A DNA stretch of 64,000 nucleotides from Calothrix parasitica NIES-267. Its GTDB lineage: Bacteria > Cyanobacteriota > Cyanobacteriia > Cyanobacteriales > Nostocaceae. The number at the start of each line of letters is the position of its first letter. Positions within the stretch are counted from its first letter, which is position 1. The position numbers and the translations under genes are program-made. This document shows, piece by piece, positions 8,017-17,329 of the stretch. A model generated the notes under the pieces. That model searched no databases. It was not told the origin of the DNA and was given only the letters and a program-made list of their open reading frames with translations. The stretch spans positions 4,675,782-4,739,781 of the forward strand of contig NZ_AP018227.1 of assembly GCF_002368095.1 (NCBI RefSeq). The letters are read 5' to 3'.

Positions 8017-9039
8017 ATGGCAAAGCAACGAGTTTTTTCTGGAGTACAACCTACTGGTAATCTACATTTAGGTAACTATTTAGGAGCAATTCGCAACTGG
8101 ATAGAACTTCAAAACCAGTATAAAGACGAATATGAAAACTATTTTTGTATCGTAGATTTACATGCGATTACCGTACCGCAAGACCCTAAAGCTCTGGCAA
8201 AAAATACTTATCATCTAGCTGCAATTTATCTTGCTTGTGGCTTGGATTTAAATTATTCTAATATTTTCGTACAGTCACACGTTTCCGCTCACAGCGAATT
8301 AACTTGGTTGCTCAACTGTATCACTCCCATGAACTGGTTGGAGGATATGATTCAATACAAGGAAAAAGCAATCAAGCAAGGTGAAAACGTAAACGTTGGT
8401 TTGCTGGATTATCCCGTACTGATGGCTGCGGATATTTTGCTGTATCAAGCCGATAAAGTTCCTGTAGGTGAAGACCAAAAACAACACTTAGAATTAACGA
8501 GAGATATTGTCAATAGATTTAATCATCAATTCGGTAAGCCAGAGAAACCTGTATTAAAATTACCAGAACCCATAATTCGTAAAGATGGTGCCAGGGTGAT
8601 GAGTTTGACAGACGGTACCAGTAAAATGTCTAAGTCCGACCCTTCCGAATTAAGTCGGATAAATTTGACAGATACCCCCGCAGAAATTACCAAGAAAATC
8701 AAACGCTGTAAAACTGACCCGGTTCGCGGTTTAGAATTCGAGAATCCCGAACGTCCCGAATGCAATAATTTATTAACTCTGTATATGCTGCTTTCGGGAA
8801 AAACCAAAGAAGAAGTAGCAGCAGAATGTCAAGATATGGGCTGGGGTCAATTTAAGCCCTTATTAGCAGAAACTGCTGTTAACGCTCTGCAACCAATTCA
8901 AGAGAAATATCAAGCCGTAATGGACGATAAAGCTTATCTAGAAAAGGTTTTACGCGACGGAAAAGAAAAAGCTGAAGCCGTAGCTAACGAAACTTTAACC
9001 AAAGTAAAATCAGCATTAGGTTTCTCTATATCGTTGTAA
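8017..9039 (+). CDS. trpS: Tryptophan--tRNA ligase
   Basis: 340 residues, full length for bacterial TrpRS, a class I aminoacyl-tRNA synthetase that joins tryptophan to its tRNA with ATP. The HIGH-type motif is TGNLHLGN at residues 13-20 and the KMSKS loop is exact at 203-207. The tryptophan-pocket region (LDYPVLMAADILLYQAD, then PVGEDQKQH) is well conserved. It is cytoplasmic and essential. The start MAKQRVFSGVQPTG fits the family. There is no good ribosome-binding site, because heptamer repeats run up to the start codon. I saw no T-box, as expected in cyanobacteria. Confidence 0.96.
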   Translation: MAKQRVFSGVQPTGNLHLGNYLGAIRNWIELQNQYKDEYENYFCIVDLHAITVPQDPKALAKNTYHLAAIYLACGLDLNYSNIFVQSHVSAHSELTWLLNCITPMNWLEDMIQYKEKAIKQGENVNVGLLDYPVLMAADILLYQADKVPVGEDQKQHLELTRDIVNRFNHQFGKPEKPVLKLPEPIIRKDGARVMSLTDGTSKMSKSDPSELSRINLTDTPAEITKKIKRCKTDPVRGLEFENPERPECNNLLTLYMLLSGKTKEEVAAECQDMGWGQFKPLLAETAVNALQPIQEKYQAVMDDKAYLEKVLRDGKEKAEAVANETLTKVKSALGFSISL

Positions 9040-9100
9040 GCTTTCTTCTACGGTTTATATGTGATAGAGCTGTACCAAGTATCGAAATATAACAATAATT

Positions 9101-10018
9101 ATGCTTGGTACGCTAAATCCGACTCAATTAACAACATTTCGTGCATCAGCACAAGCGGGGGAATTCCTAATTACTGCTGAAGTTGCACCACCGAAAGGCG
9201 GTAATCCACAACACATGGTACAAATGGCGGCGACTCTTAAGGGGAGAGTTCATGCCGTCAATATTACCGATGGTAGCCGCGCAGTTTTACGGATGTCTTC
9301 TTTTGCAGCGTCTATTATTTTACAGCAGCAAGGAATCGAACCGATATGTCAAATGGCTTGTCGAGACAGAAACCGTATTGGTTTACAAAGTGACTTGATG
9401 GGCGCTCATGCTTTAGGCATAAGCAATATTTTAGCTTTGACCGGTGACCCTGTAAAAGCGGGAGACCACCCCGACGCAAAAAGCGTGTTTGATTTAGAAT
9501 CAATACGTTTATTACAGTTAATTAGCAAGCTCAACAACGGTTTTGATAGTAACGATAAAGCCTTACCCGACGGAGCCACCGATTTATTTGTTGGAGCAGC
9601 AGTTGACCCACAATGTCGCAGTTGGAGCGGTTTACAGAAAAGATTCGAGCGCAAGTTAGCAGCAGGAGCGGAATTTTTTCAAAGTCAAATGATTACAGAC
9701 TTTGAAATATTTGAAAAATTCATGAATGAAATAGCCGCAGGTTGTAACAAACCAATTTTAGCGGGAATATTTCTCTTGAAGTCAGCAAAAAATGCTCGGT
9801 TTATCAATAAATGCGTTCCTGGAGTTGAAATCCCCGAACATATAATTGATAGATTAGAAAAGGCAAAAAGTCCTTTAGAAGAAGGAATGAAAATTGCTGC
9901 TGAGCAAGTACAAATTGCACAAGAATTGTGTCAGGGAGTGCATATGATGGCGGTTAAACGGGAAGATTTGATAGTGCCGATTTTGGATATGGCTGGGGTG
10001 AAAGCGGTTAGGAGATAA
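9101..10018 (+). CDS. metF: Methylenetetrahydrofolate reductase family protein
   Basis: 305 residues with a TIM-barrel MTHFR layout. The start FLITAEVAPPKGGNP carries the family's catalytic Glu, AVNITDGSRAVLRMSS the folate side, PICQMACRDRNRIGLQSDLM a core strand-helix, and ILALTGDPVKAGDHP the FAD-binding LTGD segment. The C-terminus PILAGIFLLKS matches the usual PI.pGI. The enzyme reduces 5,10-methylene-THF to 5-methyl-THF for methionine synthesis. The gene is 61 bp after trpS on the same strand. A strong palindrome (10041-10065) follows it and may end transcription. Some homologues act in folate-linked side reactions, so the exact substrate is less sure than the family. Confidence 0.82.
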   Translation: MLGTLNPTQLTTFRASAQAGEFLITAEVAPPKGGNPQHMVQMAATLKGRVHAVNITDGSRAVLRMSSFAASIILQQQGIEPICQMACRDRNRIGLQSDLMGAHALGISNILALTGDPVKAGDHPDAKSVFDLESIRLLQLISKLNNGFDSNDKALPDGATDLFVGAAVDPQCRSWSGLQKRFERKLAAGAEFFQSQMITDFEIFEKFMNEIAAGCNKPILAGIFLLKSAKNARFINKCVPGVEIPEHIIDRLEKAKSPLEEGMKIAAEQVQIAQELCQGVHMMAVKREDLIVPILDMAGVKAVRR

Positions 10019-10080
10019 CCTCACCCCGTCCTATCGGACACCCCTCTCCTTATTAAGGAGAGGGGAAGGAATTGAGGTTT
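10019..10080. repeat. Family B palindromic repeat, possible terminator
   Basis: The repeat starts CCTCACCCCGTCC, contains a perfect 25-bp palindrome at 10041-10065 built on CTCTCCTTATTAAGGAGAG, and ends AATTGAGGTTTTT. Relatives occur at 26768 (interrupted by another element), 40788 and 51260. Its position right after metF and its T-rich end make a terminator role plausible. Confidence 0.7.
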
Positions 10081-10104
10081 TTCATTATTAAAGGAGTAAA
10101 TCTC

Positions 10105-11211
10105 ATGATAGAACCAGATATATTAGATACAGAATTAATAGATGAAGAACTACTAGAAGATAAAAACAGTTTTCACTACGACCCAGAGAAAATTAATATT
10201 GTTACAAGAGAACCAACTATTGAGCAAGTATTAAGACGAATTAATGAAGAAGCGCTCGATTTAGCTCCTGATTTTCAACGTCAAGCAGGTATTTGGAATG
10301 ACGAAGCTAAAAGTAGATTAATTGAATCTATTCTTATTAGAATTCCATTACCGGCTTTTTATATAGATGCTACAGACGAGGAGAAATGGTTAGTTGTAGA
10401 TGGTTTGCAAAGATTATCTGCATTAAAACAATTCGTTAGCGACAAGAAGCTTAAACTAACAGATTTAGAATATCTTATTGAGCTAAATGATAAGACTTAT
10501 GATGAATTAGAGCGTAAATATCAGCGTCGCATTTTAGAAACTCAAATTACTGTTTATTCAACTGAAAAAGGTACGCCAGATAAAGTAAAATACAACATTT
10601 TTAAACGTATCAATACAGGGGGTTTAGCTCTTTCACCTCAAGAATTACGCCATGCTCTTAACCCTGGTAAAGCAACTAAATTTTTAGAAAAACTCGCAAA
10701 TTCTCAAGAGTTTACTCGACTTGTTAAACTTGGCGAATCTCGTAAAGACCGTATGGATGACCGAGAATTTATCCTTTCTTTCTTAGCTTTTAAACTAACT
10801 TCTTATAAAGAATATCAAGATGGCGATCGCGATACATTTCTTCATCAAGGTTTAGTTAAGGCAAATAAATTATCAGAAGCAGAGTTAGACAAAATCGAAA
10901 GCAATTTTAAAAAGTCAATGGTTGCAGCACTATACATTTTTGGTGATTATGCTTTTCGTAAGCAATCTAACAAGAATAATAAAAAATATCCATTAAATAA
11001 GGCATTATTTGAAACATGGTCGGTAAAGCTTAGCGAACTTGATGACCAAGAAATAAAAAAATTAAACATTAATAAAAAAGAATTAATCAAAAAGTTTATT
11101 GATAAGTCAGATAATGATAAAGATTTTTTTCAATCCATCTCTCAAGCAGCAAATAAAGTTCAGTATAGATTTACTACGATTGAAAATATAATTAAGGAAG
11201 TACTCTCATGA
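10105..11211 (+). CDS. DUF262 domain protein (GmrSD N-terminal-like)
   Basis: 368 residues from the ATG at 10105, chosen because AAAGGAG lies 7 bases upstream; an earlier frame start at 10072 is inside a repeat. The DUF262 fold is ParB/Srx-like. Visible motifs are PDFQRQAGIWNDEAKSRLIE, IPLPAFYID, the nucleotide-pocket signature VVDGLQRLSALKQF (a DGLQR variant of DGQQR) and FKRINTGGLALSPQELR. GmrSD-type enzymes cut modified phage DNA using NTP, but the C-terminal HNH half (DUF1524) is absent. Its stop overlaps the ATG of a partner ATPase gene (ATGA), a pairing seen elsewhere for DUF262 proteins, but that partner is broken here. Confidence 0.8.
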   Translation: MIEPDILDTELIDEELLEDKNSFHYDPEKINIVTREPTIEQVLRRINEEALDLAPDFQRQAGIWNDEAKSRLIESILIRIPLPAFYIDATDEEKWLVVDGLQRLSALKQFVSDKKLKLTDLEYLIELNDKTYDELERKYQRRILETQITVYSTEKGTPDKVKYNIFKRINTGGLALSPQELRHALNPGKATKFLEKLANSQEFTRLVKLGESRKDRMDDREFILSFLAFKLTSYKEYQDGDRDTFLHQGLVKANKLSEAELDKIESNFKKSMVAALYIFGDYAFRKQSNKNNKKYPLNKALFETWSVKLSELDDQEIKKLNINKKELIKKFIDKSDNDKDFFQSISQAANKVQYRFTTIENIIKEVLS

Positions 11212-11739
11212 TTCGTTGGCTGCGATTAATAAATTTTAAAGCTTTTGAGAATCAGCTTTTTGAATTTAAACCATTGACTTTATTGTCTGGTTTAAATAGT
11301 ACGGGGAAATCGTCCGTAATACAGTCATTATAGGTTTCGTACAGAAATTTTAGATGGTGAGCAGCTTTGGAAAAAAAAAAGAAGAATTATTTCCCAGCTT
11401 AGAATTTTGCAATGAAGTTTATAAACAAATTAATTATTTAGATATGGACAACCAATATTTAGACAAATCATAAAAAAATTATTTGAACTTGAAGAATCTT
11501 CTAAAAATTGGACTGATGGAGCTTTTAGACTTGAGACTTTAGCAAGTAAAGCTTCAGTAGAAAGTCAATCAAGAATCAAAGAATTTGATTCGGAACTTAC
11601 TTTTGAATGTTCCGATGGTGAGAAACGTTTATTCAGCTTACACGTTCGCATTACACCAGGAGCATGGAGACTTCATTTCTGTACTGAATTGGGATCAGGA
11701 AAAATAATTATTGGTTACATTGGTAGTAAAATTCAATAA
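11208..11739 (+). pseudogene. Decayed AAA/SMC-like ATPase partner of DUF262 gene
   Basis: A frame opens at 11208, overlapping the upstream stop, and encodes MIRWLRLINFKAFENQ and then LLSGLNSTGKSSVIQSL. That is the N-terminus of an SMC/RecF-like ATPase with a complete Walker A (GLNSTGKSS), but it ends in TAG at 11331. Downstream, other frames show fragments such as ELFPSLEFCNEVYKQINYLD (to about 11472) and an open piece from 11434 to 11739 ending LHVRITPGAWRLHF and then GSGKIIIGYIGSKIQ. No signature motif or Walker B is left. The ATPase call rests on the N-terminal 41 residues; the origin of the last fragment is unclear and could be another gene. Confidence 0.7.
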
Positions 11740-11810
11740 GTTTTTAATTTATATTTACGGTAGTGAGGAATTGTTAGCAACGGATGGTTTTTTGTAACGG
11801 ATGCTTTGTT

Positions 11811-11880
11811 GTAGGGTGTGTTAGACGCACGATTATATCTCATCAATTAACGATAAGTTAAATACTCGTCTAACACACCA
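11811..11880. repeat. Family A repeat, copy 5
   Basis: 70 bp with ends GTAGGGTGTGTTAGACGCAC and CGTCTAACACACCA. The terminal stem has the variant TTAGACG instead of GTGACGG, so both arms changed together, which argues that pairing is preserved. It lies between the decayed ATPase and the next gene. Confidence 0.72.
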
Positions 11881-11935
11881 TATAATTTTATTAACGACTA
11901 CTATTCCCTTCTCGGTAGAAGATTCCTAGTGACGA

Positions 11936-13006
11936 ATGTACCACCTTGCATTTTTTATTGATTACCATCCTTTCTTCCAAAATAAAATAAAATCCTGGTT
12001 AATTAATAGGAAGAAATATCATTGCGCTATCATTGACGAAAATTTAGACCATAATTTAATTTCTATCAAAGACTTATTAGAATCTCCCTCAGAAAATCGA
12101 TTTTACTACTTTGATGAACCTTGGTATAACAGATACGGTAAAATTTGGTATATTTATGGCGACAAGCATAATTATGATAAAGATAATTTTCCCGATTTAT
12201 CAATCACCAAGAAGAACTTTAATTACCAAATTTCATTAGAAAAAATAGATTATTTATTAGCTTGGTTTGCTAATAAATACAGATGGTCTATCTTACCTTG
12301 GCATAATGCAATACGGTTTCGCAGTTTTGTGTTTATTTCAAAGGAACAAACGCTTCGAGATAAATTTGTATATTGTTCTAATAACTTAATAAAAATTCCT
12401 TTTCTAAACAGTCAAAAAACTAATTTGCTAATCAGTCAGTATTCCGTTTTTACCAAATTTAGTGAATTTGTGAATGCGATTGTATTTGAAGAAAATATCA
12501 AAACAACTGGTGTAGTTTGGGATGTTTGTAATTGTTCTTATTGTCCTCCCTGGTTAATCACTGATAATAATCTTCACGAAGATTCAAATTTGTATGAGTA
12601 TTCTGATAAATTCCAATTAATAAATAAAATAAAAGACTGGAATGTCTACCAGGTTTCTGACAAAAAGACTTTTACAGTTATATCTAAATCAAGCATATTA
12701 AGATTGAGTGCTTTTTGGATATCTCCAAATGCTAATTTACAAACGTTAATTTCGATTTTAGATAGAATCGAAGATATAGAAATTAGTTACTCCGATTTAA
12801 GTTACCTTCAAGATTTACTCAAAGCTTGTGAGTGGTTATATGGATTTTCAAGAGACGCAACTGCACCAGACAATTACAATTGCTCTTTGTTTATATCTAG
12901 AGATAGTTCAATAATTAAAAAAATTGATAACTCTCGACGAGAAGGAAGTTATGATATTAATCTGAATTTGCATAATTATTACTATGAATTACTAATGTGC
13001 TTTTGA
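11936..13006 (+). CDS. Unrecognised 356-residue protein
   Basis: I do not recognise this gene. It is a continuous frame from an ATG at 11936. The protein is rich in Trp, Tyr, Phe and Asn (YRWSILPWHNAIRFRSFVFI, VVWDVCNCSYCPPWL) and has no signal peptide or clear membrane segment. The CNCSYCPPW cluster could bind metal. The C-terminal quarter contains a leucine-rich helical stretch (SYSDLSYLQDLLKACEWLYG). It sits between a broken DUF262/ATPase cassette and an Rpn-type nuclease gene, in the lowest-GC part of the region, which suggests accessory DNA. No function can be proposed. Confidence 0.6.
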   Translation: MYHLAFFIDYHPFFQNKIKSWLINRKKYHCAIIDENLDHNLISIKDLLESPSENRFYYFDEPWYNRYGKIWYIYGDKHNYDKDNFPDLSITKKNFNYQISLEKIDYLLAWFANKYRWSILPWHNAIRFRSFVFISKEQTLRDKFVYCSNNLIKIPFLNSQKTNLLISQYSVFTKFSEFVNAIVFEENIKTTGVVWDVCNCSYCPPWLITDNNLHEDSNLYEYSDKFQLINKIKDWNVYQVSDKKTFTVISKSSILRLSAFWISPNANLQTLISILDRIEDIEISYSDLSYLQDLLKACEWLYGFSRDATAPDNYNCSLFISRDSSIIKKIDNSRREGSYDINLNLHNYYYELLMCF

Positions 13007-13199
13007 TTAATATTTTACTTAGAATATCATAGTATTGAATATCAAAAATCAATTAATAAGCCATTCTAGATTTGATTAATTAAATTGTTGTGACTGATTT
13101 TTTTGTGATGTCTGATTTAGAAAATATCTGATATAAAATTAATGGCTTAGCCAATCAAAAACTAAGCCAAAAGGATGATTTAAATTTTACGAACACGAT

Positions 13200-14171
13200 T
13201 TAACCGCGAACTTCGTCTAAATCTTCCTCAAATTCCGCTATCGAACCAACAAGAATTGCCCTTCTAAGCAAACTTTTCAAAACAGTAACATCATCGATTA
13301 TATTAACAGCTTCAACAACCCGTGTAGGTACTTCTTCAAATCGAGTTGTTAAATTGTCAATCACGCTTTCTCGAAGAGTTTTGCGAACACCTTCCTCAAC
13401 CCCTTCTTCCTTCGCTAATCTTTCAATACTCGTTACATAACGCATCCTATTTGACTCCTCTTCGTTTCTGAGTTCGACTTTAAAATTATTTGCTAATTCT
13501 TTTGGTAAAAACATTATCCAGTCGATAAACCGGAATAATCGTATAACTTCTTCTCGGCTATATCCTTTTGCAAAAAGACTTCTAACCAGTCTTAGTTTCC
13601 ACTGTAAACGACTTTCCGGATTTTGGCTGGTAGCTTTGGTTTTCAAATGTGCCATGACAACCAAGCCAAAGGGATTTTCTGTTTCTTCTAAGCTCTCCCA
13701 CTGTGCTTCATAGTCTAGCAATTTGACTGTAGGAAATTCTAAACTTACCCGACAACCACCTAGTTGATAACCGTAACTTTGAGGTCGCCAATGTATATTA
13801 TTGTCTGCTAAAACTGCTAAACTGATTACTCGCTTTTTATGACGGTCAAACAAACGATAATTATAAATGTACATCCGCAGGGGAAATTCGCTGTCATATT
13901 GTCCCTGCACCTCTACGTGAATCAATACCCAAGCTTCTTCACCGTTTAATAGCCAAACTTTCGCGACTTTATCAACCAATCGCTTACCAATTTCCGCATC
14001 TGGTTCTAATTGTTGTAGTTCTTGATCCAAAAATTCATAAGAACGCTCCCAATCAATTTCAAGATAAGCATCGTAAAAGAAAAATTCTAAAAACTGTGGA
14101 AAATAATCTTCAATAATTTCTTTCCAAGGACTATCGTAATTTGTGTTTTGATTAGTATTCTGTTCTGTCAT
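13200..14171 (-). CDS. Rpn family nuclease/transposase-like protein
   Basis: 323 residues from MTEQNTNQNTNYDSPWKEII; an ATG 18 bp upstream is possible. It belongs to the Rpn/YhgA-like group (PD-(D/E)XK fold): the region GKRLVDKVAKVWLLNGEEAW then VLIHVEVQGQYDSEFPLRMY carries the D...ExQ-type acidic residues, and YNYRLFDRHKKRVISLAVLAD follows. Relatives promote RecA-independent recombination by DNA nicking. The C-terminal third is helical and charged (RLAKEEGVEEGVRKTLRES), usual for the cyanobacterial members. It is common as many dispersed paralogues in these genomes. A Family A repeat lies about 120 bp upstream of its start. Confidence 0.82.
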   Translation of the reverse strand: MTEQNTNQNTNYDSPWKEIIEDYFPQFLEFFFYDAYLEIDWERSYEFLDQELQQLEPDAEIGKRLVDKVAKVWLLNGEEAWVLIHVEVQGQYDSEFPLRMYIYNYRLFDRHKKRVISLAVLADNNIHWRPQSYGYQLGGCRVSLEFPTVKLLDYEAQWESLEETENPFGLVVMAHLKTKATSQNPESRLQWKLRLVRSLFAKGYSREEVIRLFRFIDWIMFLPKELANNFKVELRNEEESNRMRYVTSIERLAKEEGVEEGVRKTLRESVIDNLTTRFEEVPTRVVEAVNIIDDVTVLKSLLRRAILVGSIAEFEEDLDEVRG

Positions 14172-14292
14172 AGATTTGCATCCCCACAAAAAAATAACGG
14201 GTAAAAAACCCGTATAATCGAAAACATTTAAATTTAATTTTTTTATTTTGAGATTGTAATTTATAGTTTCAGAAGTCTGAGATAATTACTTG

Positions 14293-14362
14293 TTGGTGCG
14301 TGACGCTCTTATTAAATTATTAATGCTTTCAAATTATTTCAAAGCGTCACAGCACCCTACAA
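14293..14362. repeat. Family A repeat, copy 6
   Basis: 70 bp, TTGGTGCGTGACGCTC to AAAGCGTCACAGCACCCTACAA, in the opposite orientation to copy 1. It lies between the Rpn-type gene and chpX and is followed by heptamer repeats (CCTTTAACCTTTAACC) up to the chpX stop codon. Confidence 0.75.
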
Positions 14363-14414
14363 TTAAACCTTTAACCTTCAACCTTTAACCTTTAACCTTT
14401 GACCTTTAACCTAT

Positions 14415-15587
14415 CTAATTCCACTTCGGTACAGTTACTTCACAAGATATGGGCTGCTCGTTCACATTTTGCAATCGTGAAGTCGTAAATCTATCCATCC
14501 AATTGCGTAGATAATCCCGATTTGCTTTTTGCTCGTTCGGTTCGGTAGTATCTGGAGAATGGGGCATTAATCCCATAATTGCAGCGGTGGTAACGCAGTA
14601 CATTGACTTTTGGAAGCTTTGACAAATTTGCACTAATAAATCGCCTTCTCCTCGACGAGTTTGACGATAAACTTCGTGTAGATATTCGGGTAAATAGTGA
14701 CGCATATCGTGCATTAACAAGGTAGGAGGGATTCCCGCACCTCCAATTGGTAATGGGTCTGCGTATAAAGCACCGTACTGAAATCTTGCTTGGTCTGGGG
14801 GAATTTGATAAGCTTGAGCGTTGTAGGAAACTGTGCCGTGAAAAGGTGTTCCTCGGAAAAATATTGCTTCTACATAAGGTACTGCTGTATCCATCAAGAA
14901 GGTTAAACCAGCTTCTTTCGGAATTAAGTCATAAACTTTGTCACGAATTTTGACGCTGTAGGTAATTGGATTACCTGCGTTTGCTACCAAACCAGCTTTG
15001 ACATGCTCTACAACATCGGCGATTGATTTGATTTTTCCTTTGTTATAAAGGTCTGATAAGCTCATAAACGCATCGGACATGACGCGCCAAAATTGTCCTA
15101 AACCACTGTAATAAGAGCAAACTCTTAACTGTTCGGTGAGAAATTCGGGAAAGAGTTGGTTAAGACCTAAAACTAAAGGGTTATTTTTAAATTTTGCATT
15201 AATAACAGAAGCAGCTCTTTCTCTAAATTCGTCGGAATCTAAGTATTCATCTAATCCACCACCACCGTGCCACATCATTGATTTCATACAATACTCGGCA
15301 TATTCGTAATTAATCCTATCGTGTTGCCAGTGACGAAGTAATTTGTTTAAGCTGAATTCGCCATTAAAATATTTAAAAAATGGGAAGAATACTAAAAATT
15401 GATTATTAGCAAAGTATATAAGATTGTTTGAATAAGCATCCAATACAACACCATAGCTGTGAAGAACCCCCACTACTTCAACTAAATTCTCTGGAGTATT
15501 TGGAAGTAATGCATCTCCACTTAATAGTTTTTCAATATATTCAACCAAAGGATGCTTATTAGATTTATTTTTTGTAGTAGTTACCAT
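14415..15587 (-). CDS. chpX: CO2 hydration protein ChpX (CupB)
   Basis: 390 residues, matching the cyanobacteria-specific CO2 hydration protein family. Recognisable segments are MMWHGGGGLDEYLDSDEF, VCSYYSGLGQFWRVMSDAF, PIGGAGIPPTLLMHDMRHYL and EVYRQTRRGEGDLLVQICQS. The protein docks on the NdhD/NdhF subunits of a specialised NDH-1 complex on the thylakoid and hydrates CO2 to bicarbonate using redox energy, acting as a one-way carbonic anhydrase. It is third after ndhF4 and ndhD4. I assign the constitutive CupB type rather than the inducible CupA because this F-D-chp set sits back to back with the ccm operon, as I recall for Nostoc/Anabaena; the paralogue call is less sure than the family. Confidence 0.85.
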   Translation of the reverse strand: MVTTTKNKSNKHPLVEYIEKLLSGDALLPNTPENLVEVVGVLHSYGVVLDAYSNNLIYFANNQFLVFFPFFKYFNGEFSLNKLLRHWQHDRINYEYAEYCMKSMMWHGGGGLDEYLDSDEFRERAASVINAKFKNNPLVLGLNQLFPEFLTEQLRVCSYYSGLGQFWRVMSDAFMSLSDLYNKGKIKSIADVVEHVKAGLVANAGNPITYSVKIRDKVYDLIPKEAGLTFLMDTAVPYVEAIFFRGTPFHGTVSYNAQAYQIPPDQARFQYGALYADPLPIGGAGIPPTLLMHDMRHYLPEYLHEVYRQTRRGEGDLLVQICQSFQKSMYCVTTAAIMGLMPHSPDTTEPNEQKANRDYLRNWMDRFTTSRLQNVNEQPISCEVTVPKWN

Positions 15588-15656
15588 AAAAATTTATCCT
15601 GTTAAGTAGTAATTGGGCATTGGGGATTGGGGATTGGGAATCGGTAATTGGTGAAG

Positions 15657-15762
15657 CAGCGCGCAGAGCAGGGGGTCTCCCTCATGTAAGCCGGAGCCTT
15701 TCTCGCAGAGTGCGACTGCTGTTAGCGTTAGCGTCTCTCGAAGGGAGATACCCGAAGGGTAA
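15657..15762. repeat. Family D repeat, copy 1
   Basis: A GC-rich block starting CAGCGCGCAGAGCAGGGGG and ending CGAAGGGAGATACCCGAAGG, with a near-identical relative at 21304-21409. The tail (CTCTCGAAGGGAGATACCCGAA) forms small hairpins. It fills the 251-bp gap between ndhD4 and chpX together with TTACTCATTACTCA heptamer repeats. Confidence 0.75.
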
Positions 15763-15838
15763 TTGGATAAAAAGTATAAGACAGAGAAAATATTATTAAC
15801 TGGTTACTCATTACTCATTACTCATTACTCATTACTTG

Positions 15839-17329
15839 CTACTCGCTGCTCTTATTTAATGAAACATTCACAACTGAATACGTATTCATCATTGCATTTG
15901 TGGTTGGTTCCGTCCAACGCGCTAACCAGTTTGGTTGAATTCCAAAAATAACGATTAATACTGCTAAAACAATTGCTGGCATTCTATCCGACCAGTAAAC
16001 CCGAGGTAGATTAATTACTTGCTCGGATAAGCGACCAAAAAAGGCTTTACTCATCAAAATCAAGAAGTAAGCAGCAGTTAAACCCGTTCCAATCATTGAA
16101 ATCAAAGTTTGTATGGGGAAAACTTCATAACTGGCACGAAACACGACAAATTCTGAAATAAACCCGACCATTCCCGGTATTCCAGCACTAGCCATTACTC
16201 CCAACACCATTAAGCTACCAATTACAGGTAAACCTCTCTCTGGATTTAATAATCCTTGAACAACATCTAAATCGCGGCTACCTGCTTTTTTATAAATAAT
16301 CCCTACCAATAAAAATAGCAGCGCTGAAATTAAACCGTGGCTAATCATTTGCATTACGGTACCTAATATGCTTAAAGGTGTTGCAGCAGCCGCACCTAAA
16401 AGTATGTACCCCATGTGCGCGACGGAACTATAAGCCACCATTTTCTTCATATCTTTTTGTGCGATCGCACAAGATGCACCATAAAGCACGCTGATTACGG
16501 CCCAAGTTGCTAGCCAAGGACTCAAGTATGTCCAAGCGTCTGGTAAAAGATACATCCCAAAGCGAAGTATACCGTAGGTTCCCAGCTTCAAAAGGACTCC
16601 AGCCAGCAGGATCGAAATTGGTGTAGAAGCTTCAACGTGAGCATCCGGTAACCAGGTATGTAGAGGAACCAATGGCATTTTGATACCGAAACCGATTAAA
16701 ATTCCACCCAACAACAAAATTTGTGTGGCTAATGGTATTGAACTAGTTTGTAATCCTTCCAAAGCAAAACTAGAGGAACCACTCAGCCAAACTAAACCGA
16801 GAAAACTTGCTAAAACCAGGATTCCAGAAACAGCAGTATAAATTAAAAACTTAGTTGCTGCATAACCGCGACGTTCCCCACCCCATATCGCAATTAGTAA
16901 ATATAAGGGAATTAATTCTAATTCGTAAAATAGAAAAAACAACAGCAAATCTTGAGATAAAAATGCTCCGGTAACTCCTATATTTAATAGCAGTAACAAA
17001 GAATAATACAAACGCGGTCGCAATATAGATGTACCGCTACTATAAACAGCTATCCCCGTCAGCAATGCATTTAATATCAGCAAAGGTAAAGATAAACCAT
17101 CAATCCCAATTCGATAATTTAAACCTAATGTATCGACCCAAGGAATGAATTCACTAAACTGTTGATTAACTTCACTTAAACTAAACTGACTTGCTAAAAC
17201 TAAAGTCCATAAAAAAGAAATTACACTCACAGTTAAAGCCACTCCACGAGAAGCTTTTGGCGTTAGACCGGGGAAAAATCCGACTAAAGCCGCACCTATA
17301 AGCGGTAGCAAAATTAAAATACTCAGCAT
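15839..17329 (-). CDS. ndhD4: NADH dehydrogenase-like subunit NdhD4
   Basis: 496 residues of a Mrp-type proton-pumping subunit with about 14 membrane helices. The start MLSILILLPLIGAALVGFFP and segments ELELIPLYLLIAIWGG (key Glu of the channel), HTWLPDAHVEASTPISILLA and the Lys-bearing KKMVAYSSVAHMGY are typical NuoM/NdhD features. In the CO2-uptake NDH-1 complexes it pairs with NdhF4 and ChpX and couples plastoquinone reduction to CO2 hydration in thylakoid membranes. It lies 127 bp downstream of ndhF4; the gap is low-complexity GAGGGAGGGAGA repeats and CTGTTCA heptamers. The class 4 label comes from the operon context. Confidence 0.88.
   Translation of the reverse strand: MLSILILLPLIGAALVGFFPGLTPKASRGVALTVSVISFLWTLVLASQFSLSEVNQQFSEFIPWVDTLGLNYRIGIDGLSLPLLILNALLTGIAVYSSGTSILRPRLYYSLLLLLNIGVTGAFLSQDLLLFFLFYELELIPLYLLIAIWGGERRGYAATKFLIYTAVSGILVLASFLGLVWLSGSSSFALEGLQTSSIPLATQILLLGGILIGFGIKMPLVPLHTWLPDAHVEASTPISILLAGVLLKLGTYGILRFGMYLLPDAWTYLSPWLATWAVISVLYGASCAIAQKDMKKMVAYSSVAHMGYILLGAAAATPLSILGTVMQMISHGLISALLFLLVGIIYKKAGSRDLDVVQGLLNPERGLPVIGSLMVLGVMASAGIPGMVGFISEFVVFRASYEVFPIQTLISMIGTGLTAAYFLILMSKAFFGRLSEQVINLPRVYWSDRMPAIVLAVLIVIFGIQPNWLARWTEPTTNAMMNTYSVVNVSLNKSSE

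Noticed and set aside
15763-15951. 62-codon frame between ndhD4 and chpX
   Set aside because: It is built of TTACTCATTACTCA heptamers and runs antisense into ndhD4.
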